Assembly (NCBI GenBank): GCA_019634925.1
Contig: JAHCAL010000007.1
Coordinates: forward strand, 78,746 to 142,745
Length of the DNA: 64,000 nucleotides
Source of the DNA: Pseudomonadales bacterium
GTDB taxonomy: Bacteria > Pseudomonadota > Gammaproteobacteria > Pseudomonadales > Azotimanducaceae
Direction of reading: 5' to 3'
Position 1 is the first letter of the stretch. Every line of letters starts with the position of its first letter. Below the pieces are notes generated by a model, which had not been told where the DNA came from, searched no databases, and saw nothing but the letters and a program-made list of their open reading frames with translations. This document shows positions 25,405-33,577 of the stretch, one piece after another. The translations under genes were made by a program, and so were the position numbers.

Positions 25405-26796
25405 ATGATGACAGGCGACGAGTACCGGCGTTCGCTCGACGACGGCCGGGAAACCTACTTCGAAGGCCAGCCGGTGATCGACATCGCGAAGCACCCGATG
25501 CTCGGCATCACGGTCGACTCCGCGGCGGCCGGCTACGACCGGTTCTACGACCCGACGCCCGGCGCGGTCGGCGCGTTCATGCATGTGCCAGGATCGGCAA
25601 AGGAACTGCGCGAGCAGGTGGAACTGCACGAGACCGTCGACCTGCTGACCCACGTCACCTACGCGTCGATCATGACCCTGCTCACCGCTGCCGACCGGAT
25701 CGAGGCGACGCTGCCGGAAAACGCCGCACGCATCCGCGCCTGGGTCGCCGAGGCACAGCGGCGCGACGTGCGCATCACGCAGTGCATCACCGATTCCAAG
25801 GGTGACCGGAGCCGCCGTCCGAGCCAGCAGGACGACCCGGACCACTACGTGCGCGTGGTGGCCCGGCGTGACGACGGCATCGTGATCCGCGGCGCCAAGC
25901 TGCACATCTCCGCGGCCTCCATGGGTCACGAACTCATGACCATCCCGACCAAGTCCATGAAGAGCGGCGAGGAGCAGTACTCGGTCGCCTGCATGGTCCC
26001 GGTCAACGCCCCGGGCGTGAAGATCATCAACACGACGTATGCGCCCCGCCACCACGACACGCGCGACTTCCCCATCTCCGGGCGCCACCACACGCCGGAA
26101 GGCTTCGTGATCTTCGACGACGTATTCGTGCCCAACGAGCGTGTGTTTCTCGACGGCAATCCGGAACTCGCCGGCATCTTCGCGCACTCGCTCGGCCTGT
26201 GGGAGCGCCTGGGGGGACTCTCGTCCATGGCGACCCGCTACGAAGCGCTGGTCGGTTTCGCGCAGCTCATCTCCGAGGCCAACGGGCTCGATCGGGTGGG
26301 CCACATCAAGGAGAAGATCTCCGAGATGCTGATCAACGCGACCCTGATCCGCGCAACCCTGGAGGCTGCGATCGAGAACTGCCACGTCACCTCGGACGGC
26401 GCGGCATTCCCGGACGAGCTCTACACGAACGCGGGCAAATACCACGGTGCGGCCAACTGGTCGCTGATGGTGCGGCACCTGCACGACATCGGCGGCGGCA
26501 GCATCCTGACCGCGCCCGGGCACGCCGACTTCGAGAATCGGCAGGTCGGCCACCTGGCGCGCAAGTACATGGGCACCATGCAGTCGGTGGACGGGCTCTA
26601 TCGCACGCGGTTGTTCCACGCGATCCGCGACCTCACGGCCGATGCGCTGGGCGGCTGGAACGCGGTTACCAACATCCAGGCCGGCGGCGGACTCTACGCC
26701 CAGCGCATCGTCTCGCGCCTGCACTACGACATGGACCGCGCGAAGGAAACAGCCCTGCGCACGGGCCACATGGAAGAGTTCATCGGCAAGGTCTAG
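25405..26796 (+). CDS. HpaB-family flavoprotein (4-hydroxyphenylacetate 3-hydroxylase / 4-hydroxybutyryl-CoA dehydratase fold)
   Basis: 463 aa. N-terminal and C-terminal HpaB domains are recognisable: TGDEYRRSLDDGRETYFEGQ at the start, DRSRRPSQQDDPDHYVRVV, the GAKLHISAASMGHELMTIP block and the acyl-CoA dehydrogenase-like C-terminus ending near the RIVSRLHYDMDRAK segment. HpaB proteins are FADH2-dependent monooxygenases; the related 4-hydroxybutyryl-CoA dehydratase also binds a 4Fe-4S cluster through a closely spaced Cys pair. I see no such Cys pair here, so monooxygenase-like chemistry is favoured. Substrate unknown. GAGGGGG precedes the start; ATG 25408 is an alternative. Confidence 0.83.
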   Translation: MMTGDEYRRSLDDGRETYFEGQPVIDIAKHPMLGITVDSAAAGYDRFYDPTPGAVGAFMHVPGSAKELREQVELHETVDLLTHVTYASIMTLLTAADRIEATLPENAARIRAWVAEAQRRDVRITQCITDSKGDRSRRPSQQDDPDHYVRVVARRDDGIVIRGAKLHISAASMGHELMTIPTKSMKSGEEQYSVACMVPVNAPGVKIINTTYAPRHHDTRDFPISGRHHTPEGFVIFDDVFVPNERVFLDGNPELAGIFAHSLGLWERLGGLSSMATRYEALVGFAQLISEANGLDRVGHIKEKISEMLINATLIRATLEAAIENCHVTSDGAAFPDELYTNAGKYHGAANWSLMVRHLHDIGGGSILTAPGHADFENRQVGHLARKYMGTMQSVDGLYRTRLFHAIRDLTADALGGWNAVTNIQAGGGLYAQRIVSRLHYDMDRAKETALRTGHMEEFIGKV

Positions 26797-26845
26797 CCCG
26801 CCCTGCCGGGGCGTCAGGCGCTACCGGGCTCGTCTCGCTTGCGGG

Positions 26846-28399
26846 TCAGGGCGCGGTCGCGGGCCTGGCCGCCGCCACGGCGGCACGGGCATCGACCAGT
26901 CGCGCTGCGTCGTTCAGCACCACCACGGTTCGCGATGCGCCGGGCTCGATGCGGCGCAGGCGCCGCTCGCCGCGCTGCCGCTGACCCTGGTCATCCAGCG
27001 TCTCGATCCGGACCAGGACGTCTTCGACGGCCACCGGCGTCCCGTTGGCGACGGTGAGCAGCAGCCGTCCGCGCGCATCCCGGTCCACCGCCGCCTGCAG
27101 GTAACGCGCCGGATTGCGTGGCAGATCGAGTTCGAGCGCGCGGGTGCGCGCGGCGACGCCGGCCGGGCTTTCCGACTGAGCTGCGGCCTGGTAGAGCTCG
27201 AGCGCGCGCTCGACATTGCCGTCCGCTTCCGCGAGGCGGCCGAGCTGCTGGAAGGCGATGGCGGTCGGCAGGAGCGCCACCGAGCGGTCGAAGTCGTCGC
27301 GCGCCCCGGTGCGCGCGCCACGCTCGTTCCGCGCGAGGCCGCGTCCCAGGTAGTACGCGAAGTACCCGTCGTCGCGGGCGATGGCAGCATCGTAGGCGGC
27401 GATCGCCCGGTCGAAGCGCCGTTCGCCGCGTTCGATGTCGCCGAGCAGGCCATGGAAGGCGGCCTCACGGTTCTGCAGCCGGATGGCCTTCTGCGCCGCG
27501 GTCCGGGCCGCCGCGTAGTCGCGTGCCGCCAGGGCCTTGCGCGCCTCGTCGGCGGCCGCGTAGGCGTCCGCATCCTCACGCAACTGGCGGAGCGCCGCCG
27601 TGTACGGCTCGACGCCCAGGTTGCCACCCTTGAACCCCTCGGCCCGCAGGGTCTCCACCAGGCGCCGGTTGTTCGCGACCCGTTCGGTCGACGGCGGGTG
27701 GCTCGCGAACAGCCCCTCGAGCCAGGACGTCGACCGGCCCTCGGACAACCGCACGAACGTCTCCTGCAGGGTGACCGCCGCCATCGGGTCGTAGCCGGCC
27801 GCGGCAAGGTAGCGTGTGCCGTAGTAGTCCGCTTCGCGCTCCGCATCACGGCCGTAGCGCTGGTTTACGAGCCCGGCAGCGAGTGCCGCGCCGCCGACCA
27901 GAGCCTGGCTGTACTCGGAGCGGTGGGTGCCGATGGCGACGCCGAGCAGTGCCACCTGGGACAGCACGCCGCGTTCCACGGCCTTTGCGCCATGCCGGCC
28001 CGCGGCGTGCACGATCTCGTGCCCCAGCACGGCAGCCAGTTCCGCCTCGCTGCCTAGCTCGGTCAGCAGGCCCCGGTTGATGGCGAGCTTGCCACCCGGC
28101 ATGGCCCACGCATTCGGTACGGAATTGTTGAGGACCACGAATTCGTAAGGCAGGTCGACCCCGCTGACCGCCGCCAGGCGCATGCCCACCGCGCGTACGT
28201 ATTCGGTCACGCCTGGATCGACCTGGTACAGGCCGCCTTGCATCTGCTGGGCGGGCACGTAGTTGCGCTCACCCATGCTGATCTGCTGGGCTACCGAGAT
28301 GAAACCGACTTCCCGCTCGCCGGTGACCGGATTGACGACGCAGCCCACCAGCGCCCAGGCGAGGCCAGCGGCAGCCAGAATGCGAACTGGTTCATACAT
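26846..28399 (-). CDS. BepA-like M48 metalloprotease lipoprotein with TPR domain
   Basis: About 517 aa. The zinc motif is H127-E-x2-H131 (HEIVH), with the downstream glutamate expected in the EREADYYG segment. The C-terminal half is a TPR-like helical repeat region (AFHGLLGDIERGERRFDRAIAAYDAAI and following). The N-terminus is a lipoprotein signal with lipobox LVGC (Cys20). BepA-type proteases act in outer-membrane protein and LptD quality control in the periplasm. ATG 28399 puts the signal peptide at the start; ATG 28432 would add 11 basic residues. It is transcribed away from a short AT-richer region. Confidence 0.88.
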   Translation of the reverse strand: MYEPVRILAAAGLAWALVGCVVNPVTGEREVGFISVAQQISMGERNYVPAQQMQGGLYQVDPGVTEYVRAVGMRLAAVSGVDLPYEFVVLNNSVPNAWAMPGGKLAINRGLLTELGSEAELAAVLGHEIVHAAGRHGAKAVERGVLSQVALLGVAIGTHRSEYSQALVGGAALAAGLVNQRYGRDAEREADYYGTRYLAAAGYDPMAAVTLQETFVRLSEGRSTSWLEGLFASHPPSTERVANNRRLVETLRAEGFKGGNLGVEPYTAALRQLREDADAYAAADEARKALAARDYAAARTAAQKAIRLQNREAAFHGLLGDIERGERRFDRAIAAYDAAIARDDGYFAYYLGRGLARNERGARTGARDDFDRSVALLPTAIAFQQLGRLAEADGNVERALELYQAAAQSESPAGVAARTRALELDLPRNPARYLQAAVDRDARGRLLLTVANGTPVAVEDVLVRIETLDDQGQRQRGERRLRRIEPGASRTVVVLNDAARLVDARAAVAAARPATAP

Positions 28400-28521
28400 C
28401 CGCACTACACGGCTCCATTTTGTCTTCAGCATTGCCCAGTGCCCTCGAGCACGATTTCGCTACAATTCGTAACACAAAGAGAGGCGACACCGATCGCCCG
28501 AAGAATGCGAGATAGCAAGCC

Positions 28522-28677
28522 ATGTCAACACGAGTAGACTCCCACGGAATGGCGCGCACGTCATCCAACGGCGCATCGCACCGGGATGACCAGCGACTGA
28601 CAGCCAGCGAATTCACCCTGCTCCTGGGCGGTTTCGCGGCGCTCGGCCTTTCGCTGCTGTCGTTCCTCGCCATCTGA
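28522..28677 (+). CDS. Possible small single-span membrane peptide (51 aa)
   Basis: An ATG-to-TGA frame of 51 codons. The first half is polar, and residues 30-51 form one hydrophobic helix (FTLLLGGFAALGLSLLSFLA). It sits downstream of a TACAAT hexamer and in the gap between divergently arranged genes. The ribosome site is weak. I cannot match it to a known family. It could be a genuine small membrane protein or a chance frame. Confidence 0.4.
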   Translation: MSTRVDSHGMARTSSNGASHRDDQRLTASEFTLLLGGFAALGLSLLSFLAI

Positions 28678-28721
28678 CAGTTTCCACCGCGCAACGATTC
28701 GCGCGGGCTGGGCAGACGTGC

Positions 28722-28757
28722 CGGGAACCCGTTCGGGAACCCGATCGGGAACCCGTA
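28722..28757. repeat. Three 12-bp tandem repeats ahead of the glyoxalase gene
   Basis: CGGGAACCCG plus a variable dinucleotide (TT, AT, TA) repeats three times without gaps. Each unit is itself nearly palindromic, so the array could form alternative hairpins or be bound by a dimeric protein. It lies about 55 bases upstream of the glyoxalase start. Confidence 0.9.
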
Positions 28758-28813
28758 TCAATCCCTGGCGGGCCCGCTAGAATGCGCCGAAAACGGTCAG
28801 GTACAAGGCGCAG

Positions 28814-29233
28814 ATGAAGTATTTGCATACCATGGTCCGGGTAACGGATCTCGACGCATCGCTGCGTTTCTACTGTGACGCGCTCGGGCTTCGCGAGCTT
28901 CGCCGGCACGAGAATCCGGGGGGGCGGTTCACTCTCGTCTTCCTCGCCGCCCCCGGCGACGAGGCGGCGCAGGTCGAACTGACCTGGAACTGGGACCCGG
29001 AGGTCTACACCGGCGGGCGCAATTTCGGTCATCTCGCGTACGCCGTGGACGACATCTACGCGACCTGCGCGCGGCTCGCCGACGCGGGCGTGGTCATCAA
29101 CCGACCGCCGCGCGACGGCCGCATGGCGTTCATACGGTCGCCGGACGGCATCTCGGTCGAACTCCTCCAGCGCGGCGACGCCCTGGCGCCGGCCGCGCCG
29201 TGGAAGGATCTCCCGAACATCGGCACCTGGTGA
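28814..29233 (+). CDS. gloA: Lactoylglutathione lyase (glyoxalase I)
   Basis: 139 aa VOC-fold protein. It converts the hemithioacetal of methylglyoxal and glutathione to S-lactoylglutathione. The four metal ligands expected of GloA are present at H5, E55, H73 and E116, and the pattern of ExNPGG and ELTWNWD blocks fits. The length suits the bacterial single-domain enzyme. AAGG precedes the ATG. It stands 31 bases upstream of the patatin gene on the same strand. Confidence 0.88.
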   Translation: MKYLHTMVRVTDLDASLRFYCDALGLRELRRHENPGGRFTLVFLAAPGDEAAQVELTWNWDPEVYTGGRNFGHLAYAVDDIYATCARLADAGVVINRPPRDGRMAFIRSPDGISVELLQRGDALAPAAPWKDLPNIGTW

Positions 29234-29264
29234 CCCCGGCCCCACTCCGCACGCGGAGGACCGC

Positions 29265-31472
29265 ATGCGTTTCCTGTCGAGCCTGATCCTGAGCACGGCG
29301 GTACTCTTTCCCGCCGCCACCGGCAGCGCTGCCGTCGGCGCGGACAGCCCGCCGCGCGCGACCCCCGGCGAACCACGCGTCATCCTCGTCCTGTCCGGCG
29401 GCGGCGCCAGGGGGGCGGCGCACATCGGCGTGCTGCAGGCGCTCGAGGAGCTCCGCATTCCCGTGCACGGCATCGTCGGTACCAGCATGGGTGCCGTGGT
29501 GGGCGCACTGTACGCATCCGGCCAGAGCCCCCAGTCGCTGGAGCGGCTGGCCGTCGGACTCGACTGGTCGGCGCTGTTCCGGGACGATCCGGCGCGCGAT
29601 GCCTTCCCGGTGCGCTACAAGCAACAGGACGGCAAGCTGCTGGTCCGGGCAGCGTCAGGCGTCGACCTCGAAGGCCTCAGGTTTCCGCAAGGCTTCCTGC
29701 GCGGCCACAAGATGAAGGCGCTGTTCACCCGGCAGACCCTGCACGTGGCCGACATCGAGCGTTTTGCCGAACTGCCGATCCCGTTCGCGGCCATGGCAGC
29801 CGACATCGGCACCGGCGAGCCGGTACTGCTCGAGCGCGGCGACCTGGCGGGCGCCATGTTCGCGAGCATGGCGATCCCCGCGTTCGTCACGCCGCAGGCG
29901 CTGGATGGCCGTCTGCTGGTAGACGGCGGCGTGGCCAACAATCTGCCGGTCGACGTTGCCCTCGGCTGGGGCGCGGACGTGGTGATCGCGGTCGACATCA
30001 GCTCGCCGATGTATGCCCCCGAGCAGCTCACCTCGCTGCTGACCGTGACGGACCAGCTGACCAACCTGCTCACCCGGACCAATACCGAGGCCCGGATCGC
30101 ACTGCTGCGTCCGCAGGACGTCCTGGTGACGCCCGATCTCGGCGGTTTCACGTCGGTCGACTTCGCCCGCCTCGAAACCGTCATTCCCGCCGGACGGGCG
30201 GCCGTGCTGGCCCTCGCGCCGGCGCTCGAACACCTGCGCCTGTCCGAACCGGCTTTCGCGGCACATATCGCGGCGCAGCGCCGAACGCCCGTCACCGAGA
30301 TTCCCGTGGAGCGGGTGGAGGTGGTATCCGAAACCCTGCTCGACCCGCTGCGCCTCGCGGCACAGACCGGCCTCGAACCGGGACGCCTGCAGGTGGACCG
30401 GATCGAGCGCGCGACCGACCAGCTGTACGGACTCGAACTGTTCTCGGAGGTCCCCTACCGTTACCGGGACGGCACACTGACGCTCGCGCCGGTCCGGAAG
30501 GCGTGGGGACCGAACTACCTGCGCGCCGGTTTCGGTCTCGAGGACGATTTTGCCGGGCGCAATCACTACCGGCTCGGCCTCGCGCTGACCGCCACCGAAC
30601 TCAATCCGGCCGGCGCCGAGTGGCGCACCGAAGCCTACATCGGCGACCGCCCCACGATTGCGACCGAATTCCATCAGCCATTCGGCATCCGTGGCCAGTA
30701 CTACGCACGTCCGTCGTTGGGCTGGCGCAGCTTCAGTCGCCCGGTATTCGACGGCGAAGACCGCCTCGCCGACTATCAGATCCGCCAGACCGGTCTCGGC
30801 CTTGCACTCGGCCGCACGTTCGCAACCAGCACCGACGCGCGGCTGGAGCTGAATACCGCGCGGGGCAGCCGCGAGCGGCTGGTCGGCGCGCCCGAGCCGC
30901 ACGATACGAGCGCCGACAGCGGCTGGGCCGCCATGCGCCTGTTGCATGATTCGCTCGACAACATCTTCTTCCCGCGCAGCGGGCGCACGCTCCAACTGGG
31001 GCTGCTGTGGTCCGACACCGCGCTCGGCGCCGGCGAAGACTATCGGGCTTGGACGGCCGAGTTGTCGCAGGCGCTCGCACGGGGCCAGCACAGCCTGGTG
31101 CTCGGCGCCGAATACGCCTCGGTCTACGACGGTACCGCACCGTTTCACGAGGCTTCGACGCTTGGCGGCTTCTTCCGCCTTTCCGGACTGCCGGTCGACG
31201 CGCGCATCGGCCAGCATCTCGCGCTGCATCGCGCTGCGTACTACTACCGCGTGCGCGAGAGCCCGATCGTGCCCATCTACCTCGGCGCAACCGCCGAGGC
31301 GGGACAGGTCTGGGCGGCGCGGGATCAGATCGATTTCGCGGAGCTCGACGTGGCCGGCAGCCTGTTCATCGGCATCGACAGTCCGATCGGTCCGCTGTAC
31401 ATCGGCGCCGGCCTCGCCGAGGGCGGCAACCGGTCCATGTACATCTTTCTCGGGCAACCCTTCCGGCGTTGA
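29265..31472 (+). CDS. Patatin-like phospholipase fused to an outer-membrane barrel (type Vd, PlpD-like)
   Basis: 735 aa. A signal peptide covers about residues 1-26. The patatin domain has the oxyanion-hole motif SGGGARG, the nucleophile in G-T-S74-M-G and the catalytic D220 in DGG. From about residue 345 a POTRA-like segment (VERVEVVSETLLDPLRL) leads into a 16-strand-type beta-barrel of the BamA/surface-antigen kind, ending in a short aromatic-rich strand. This is the architecture of type Vd autotransporters such as PlpD, in which the lipase passenger is exposed or released at the surface. GGAGG lies before the ATG. Confidence 0.9.
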   Translation: MRFLSSLILSTAVLFPAATGSAAVGADSPPRATPGEPRVILVLSGGGARGAAHIGVLQALEELRIPVHGIVGTSMGAVVGALYASGQSPQSLERLAVGLDWSALFRDDPARDAFPVRYKQQDGKLLVRAASGVDLEGLRFPQGFLRGHKMKALFTRQTLHVADIERFAELPIPFAAMAADIGTGEPVLLERGDLAGAMFASMAIPAFVTPQALDGRLLVDGGVANNLPVDVALGWGADVVIAVDISSPMYAPEQLTSLLTVTDQLTNLLTRTNTEARIALLRPQDVLVTPDLGGFTSVDFARLETVIPAGRAAVLALAPALEHLRLSEPAFAAHIAAQRRTPVTEIPVERVEVVSETLLDPLRLAAQTGLEPGRLQVDRIERATDQLYGLELFSEVPYRYRDGTLTLAPVRKAWGPNYLRAGFGLEDDFAGRNHYRLGLALTATELNPAGAEWRTEAYIGDRPTIATEFHQPFGIRGQYYARPSLGWRSFSRPVFDGEDRLADYQIRQTGLGLALGRTFATSTDARLELNTARGSRERLVGAPEPHDTSADSGWAAMRLLHDSLDNIFFPRSGRTLQLGLLWSDTALGAGEDYRAWTAELSQALARGQHSLVLGAEYASVYDGTAPFHEASTLGGFFRLSGLPVDARIGQHLALHRAAYYYRVRESPIVPIYLGATAEAGQVWAARDQIDFAELDVAGSLFIGIDSPIGPLYIGAGLAEGGNRSMYIFLGQPFRR

Positions 31473-31525
31473 TCGCGCTAGAATCGCTGCCTCGCCACAT
31501 TCGTGCGTTCCAGAGGGAGAGTCTC

Positions 31526-32137
31526 ATGAAGTTCATCAATTCCGTCGGCCCGAACCCGCAGGTGGTCCGCATGTTCGCCGCCGAACGCGGCATCACGCTC
31601 GACACCGAAACCATCGACATCATGGCGGGCCAGAACCGGCAGCCGGAATACCTGAAGAAGAACCCGGCCGGCCAGTCACCCTGCCTGCAGCTCGACGACG
31701 GGAGCCACATCGCGGAGATCACGGCGATCTGCGAGTATCTCGACGAGAAGTTCCCCGGCGATTCGCTGATCGGCAAGACGCCCGAACAGCGCGCCCAGAC
31801 CCGCATGTGGACCCGGCGCGTGGACCTCAACATCTGCGAACCGCTCGCCAACGGGTTCCGCTTCTCCGAAGGTCTGCCGCTGTTCAAGGATCGCATCGTG
31901 ACGGTCCCGGAGGCCGCCGAGGGACTGAAGCGCATCGCCCAGGACCGGATCCGCTGGCTCGATCAGCAGATCGCCGGCAAGCAGTTCCTGTGCGGCGACC
32001 GGATCACGCTCGCGGACGTGCTGCTCTACTGCTTCCTCGCGTTCGGCAATGCGGTCGGGCAGCCGCTCAATCCCGAGTTCAAGAACGTCAAAGCCTGGTT
32101 CGACCGGATGGCGGCACGGCCGAGCGCCAAGGCCTGA
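31526..32137 (+). CDS. Glutathione S-transferase
   Basis: 203 aa, standard GST length. Thioredoxin-like domain begins MKFINSVGPNPQVVRMFAAE; the glutathione site is in GQSPCLQLDDGSHIAEITAI. The alpha-helical domain includes the structural GDRITLADVLLYC motif. The N-terminal catalytic residue would be Ser6 or Asn10; the latter is followed by the Pro usual in beta-like classes. Substrate unknown. AGAGGGA precedes the ATG. A strong terminator follows, so this is the last gene of its unit. Confidence 0.87.
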   Translation: MKFINSVGPNPQVVRMFAAERGITLDTETIDIMAGQNRQPEYLKKNPAGQSPCLQLDDGSHIAEITAICEYLDEKFPGDSLIGKTPEQRAQTRMWTRRVDLNICEPLANGFRFSEGLPLFKDRIVTVPEAAEGLKRIAQDRIRWLDQQIAGKQFLCGDRITLADVLLYCFLAFGNAVGQPLNPEFKNVKAWFDRMAARPSAKA

Positions 32138-32164
32138 ACGAACGCAGCGCACAAAACCGCACTT

Positions 32165-32191
32165 GAAGGGGCCGCAAGGCCCCTTCGGCGT
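32165..32191 (+). terminator. Rho-independent terminator after the GST gene
   Basis: GAAGGGGCC-GCAA-GGCCCCTTC is a perfect 9-bp stem with a GNRA tetraloop, followed by GGCGTTT. The T-run is short but the hairpin is very stable. Confidence 0.8.
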
Positions 32192-32235
32192 TTCAGGGCC
32201 GGGCACCATTTCACGCACCGGCGACATTCGATGCT

Positions 32236-32300
32236 TACACTGTATAGATTGGTAGGACCAGTTCTGCTACCTTAGTCCGACTGTTGTTACTTTTCGTAAC
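32236..32300 (+). promoter_or_regulatory. Control region of the RND operon with TetR-type palindrome
   Basis: TACAC-T-GTATA (32236-32246) is a near-perfect palindrome overlapping the candidate -10 hexamer TATAGA (32243-32248). It closely matches the palindrome at 41031-41041 beside a tetR gene. A looser inverted repeat GGTAG-N11-CTACC follows at 32251-32271, and GTTAC-N5-GTAAC is perfect at 32286-32300. The arrangement suggests repression of the efflux genes by a TetR protein; the regulator is inferred. Confidence 0.55.
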
Positions 32301-32326
32301 GCCAACCCTCGGAAGCGACCCTCATC

Positions 32327-33577
32327 ATGCGCGGCACCTATATCACGGCGATTGTCATCGCGACCCTGATCGGCCTGTGGCTGTTCTCCGGCCAGATGGG
32401 ACAGGATCCGATGCCCGATCACCCGACCCTCGCGGACGCCAACAGCCGTCGGGCAGCGGCGGCCAGCGACGCGGAGCCGGTGCCGGTCCGTGCCCGCGTG
32501 ATCCAGGCTTCGGCGCGTGTCGAGGAGGTGGTCCTGCGTGGCAAGACCGAAAACAAGCGCAGCCTGGAAGTCAAAGCGGAGACCAGCGGCCGCGTGATCG
32601 CGCGACCGGTCGAACGCGGCACGCGCGTGGCGGCCGGCCAGGTGCTGTGCACGCTCGCCGAGGATGATCGCAGCGCCAACCTGGAAGAAGCCCGCCAGGC
32701 ACTGAACCAGGCACGCATCGACTACGACGGCAGCCTGCGCCTCAAGGAACGCAGCCTGCTCTCGGAATCGAGCGTCGCCCAGGCTCGTGCGCGGGTTGCG
32801 GCCGCCGAAGCCCAGGTCACGCGCCGCGAACTCGAAGTCGAGCGCGCACGCATTCGGGCGCCGTTCCCGGCAATCGTCGAGGACGTCCGAGTCGAGGTCG
32901 GCGATTTCGTCACACCCGGCTCGGTGTGCGTGACGCTCGTCGACATGGATCCGATGCTCTTGGTCGGGCGCGTCTCGGAACGCGACGTGCAGGCATTACG
33001 CCTCGACCAGCCTGCCACCGGCATACTGAACGACGGTCGCACGGTATCCGGTACGCTGCGGTTCATCGGCCAGCAGAGCGATCCCGCCACACGCACCTAC
33101 GCGATCGAGATCGAACTGCCGAACCCGGACCTCGCGCTGCGCTCGGGTATCACCGCCCGTATCCGCATTCCGACCGGGACCGTCATGGCGCAGAAGGTCA
33201 GCCCGGCGATCTTCGCGCTCGACGACGACGGCAACATCGGCGTGCGGATCGTGAACGAACGCAGCCAGGTGGAGTACCTGCCGATCCGCATCGTGCACGA
33301 CGACGTCGACGGCGTCTGGGTGACCGGGCTGCCGGAGGTGGCGAACGTCATCACCGTCGGCCAGGAACTCGTCGTGCCGGGTCAGACCGTACGGGTCACC
33401 TACGAATCGGGGGGCGCCATGCCCGCCGCGGCGCCCGCAACCGGCGCGCAACCGCGCAATGGCGACCGTGACGACGCGGTCGAAACCAGGGACCGCGCCG
33501 CGCCGACGACCGGCGCGAACGTAGGATCGAGCGCAACGGCCCTGACGCCGGTGGTCGCCGCGGTCGGGCAGCCATGA
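32327..33577 (+). CDS. RND efflux periplasmic adaptor subunit
   Basis: 416 aa. Membrane-fusion protein: one N-terminal hydrophobic segment (residues 5-20), then lipoyl-like and alpha-hairpin halves (ETSGRVIARPVERGTRVAAG and the coiled hairpin ANLEEARQALNQARI), beta-barrel and membrane-proximal parts. The C-terminal 50 residues are Ala/Thr-rich and poorly conserved. It bridges the inner-membrane RND pump to an outer-membrane channel, which is not encoded nearby. GGAAG lies before the ATG. Its stop overlaps the permease start (ATGA). Confidence 0.9.
   Translation: MRGTYITAIVIATLIGLWLFSGQMGQDPMPDHPTLADANSRRAAAASDAEPVPVRARVIQASARVEEVVLRGKTENKRSLEVKAETSGRVIARPVERGTRVAAGQVLCTLAEDDRSANLEEARQALNQARIDYDGSLRLKERSLLSESSVAQARARVAAAEAQVTRRELEVERARIRAPFPAIVEDVRVEVGDFVTPGSVCVTLVDMDPMLLVGRVSERDVQALRLDQPATGILNDGRTVSGTLRFIGQQSDPATRTYAIEIELPNPDLALRSGITARIRIPTGTVMAQKVSPAIFALDDDGNIGVRIVNERSQVEYLPIRIVHDDVDGVWVTGLPEVANVITVGQELVVPGQTVRVTYESGGAMPAAAPATGAQPRNGDRDDAVETRDRAAPTTGANVGSSATALTPVVAAVGQP

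Larger units (their letters stand above)
28400..28813. other. Intergenic stretch between the protease and glyoxalase genes
   Basis: About 400 bases with no long gene. It contains a relatively AT-rich segment near 28450-28490 with TACAAT at 28461-28466, a plausible -10 element for rightward transcription though no clear -35 lies at the right distance. It also holds a possible 51-codon gene (28522-28677) and a 12-bp triplicated repeat (28722-28757). Confidence 0.6.

Noticed and set aside
29655..31457. 600-codon frame opposite the patatin gene
   Set aside because: Complement of a well-supported gene; no recognisable domain.
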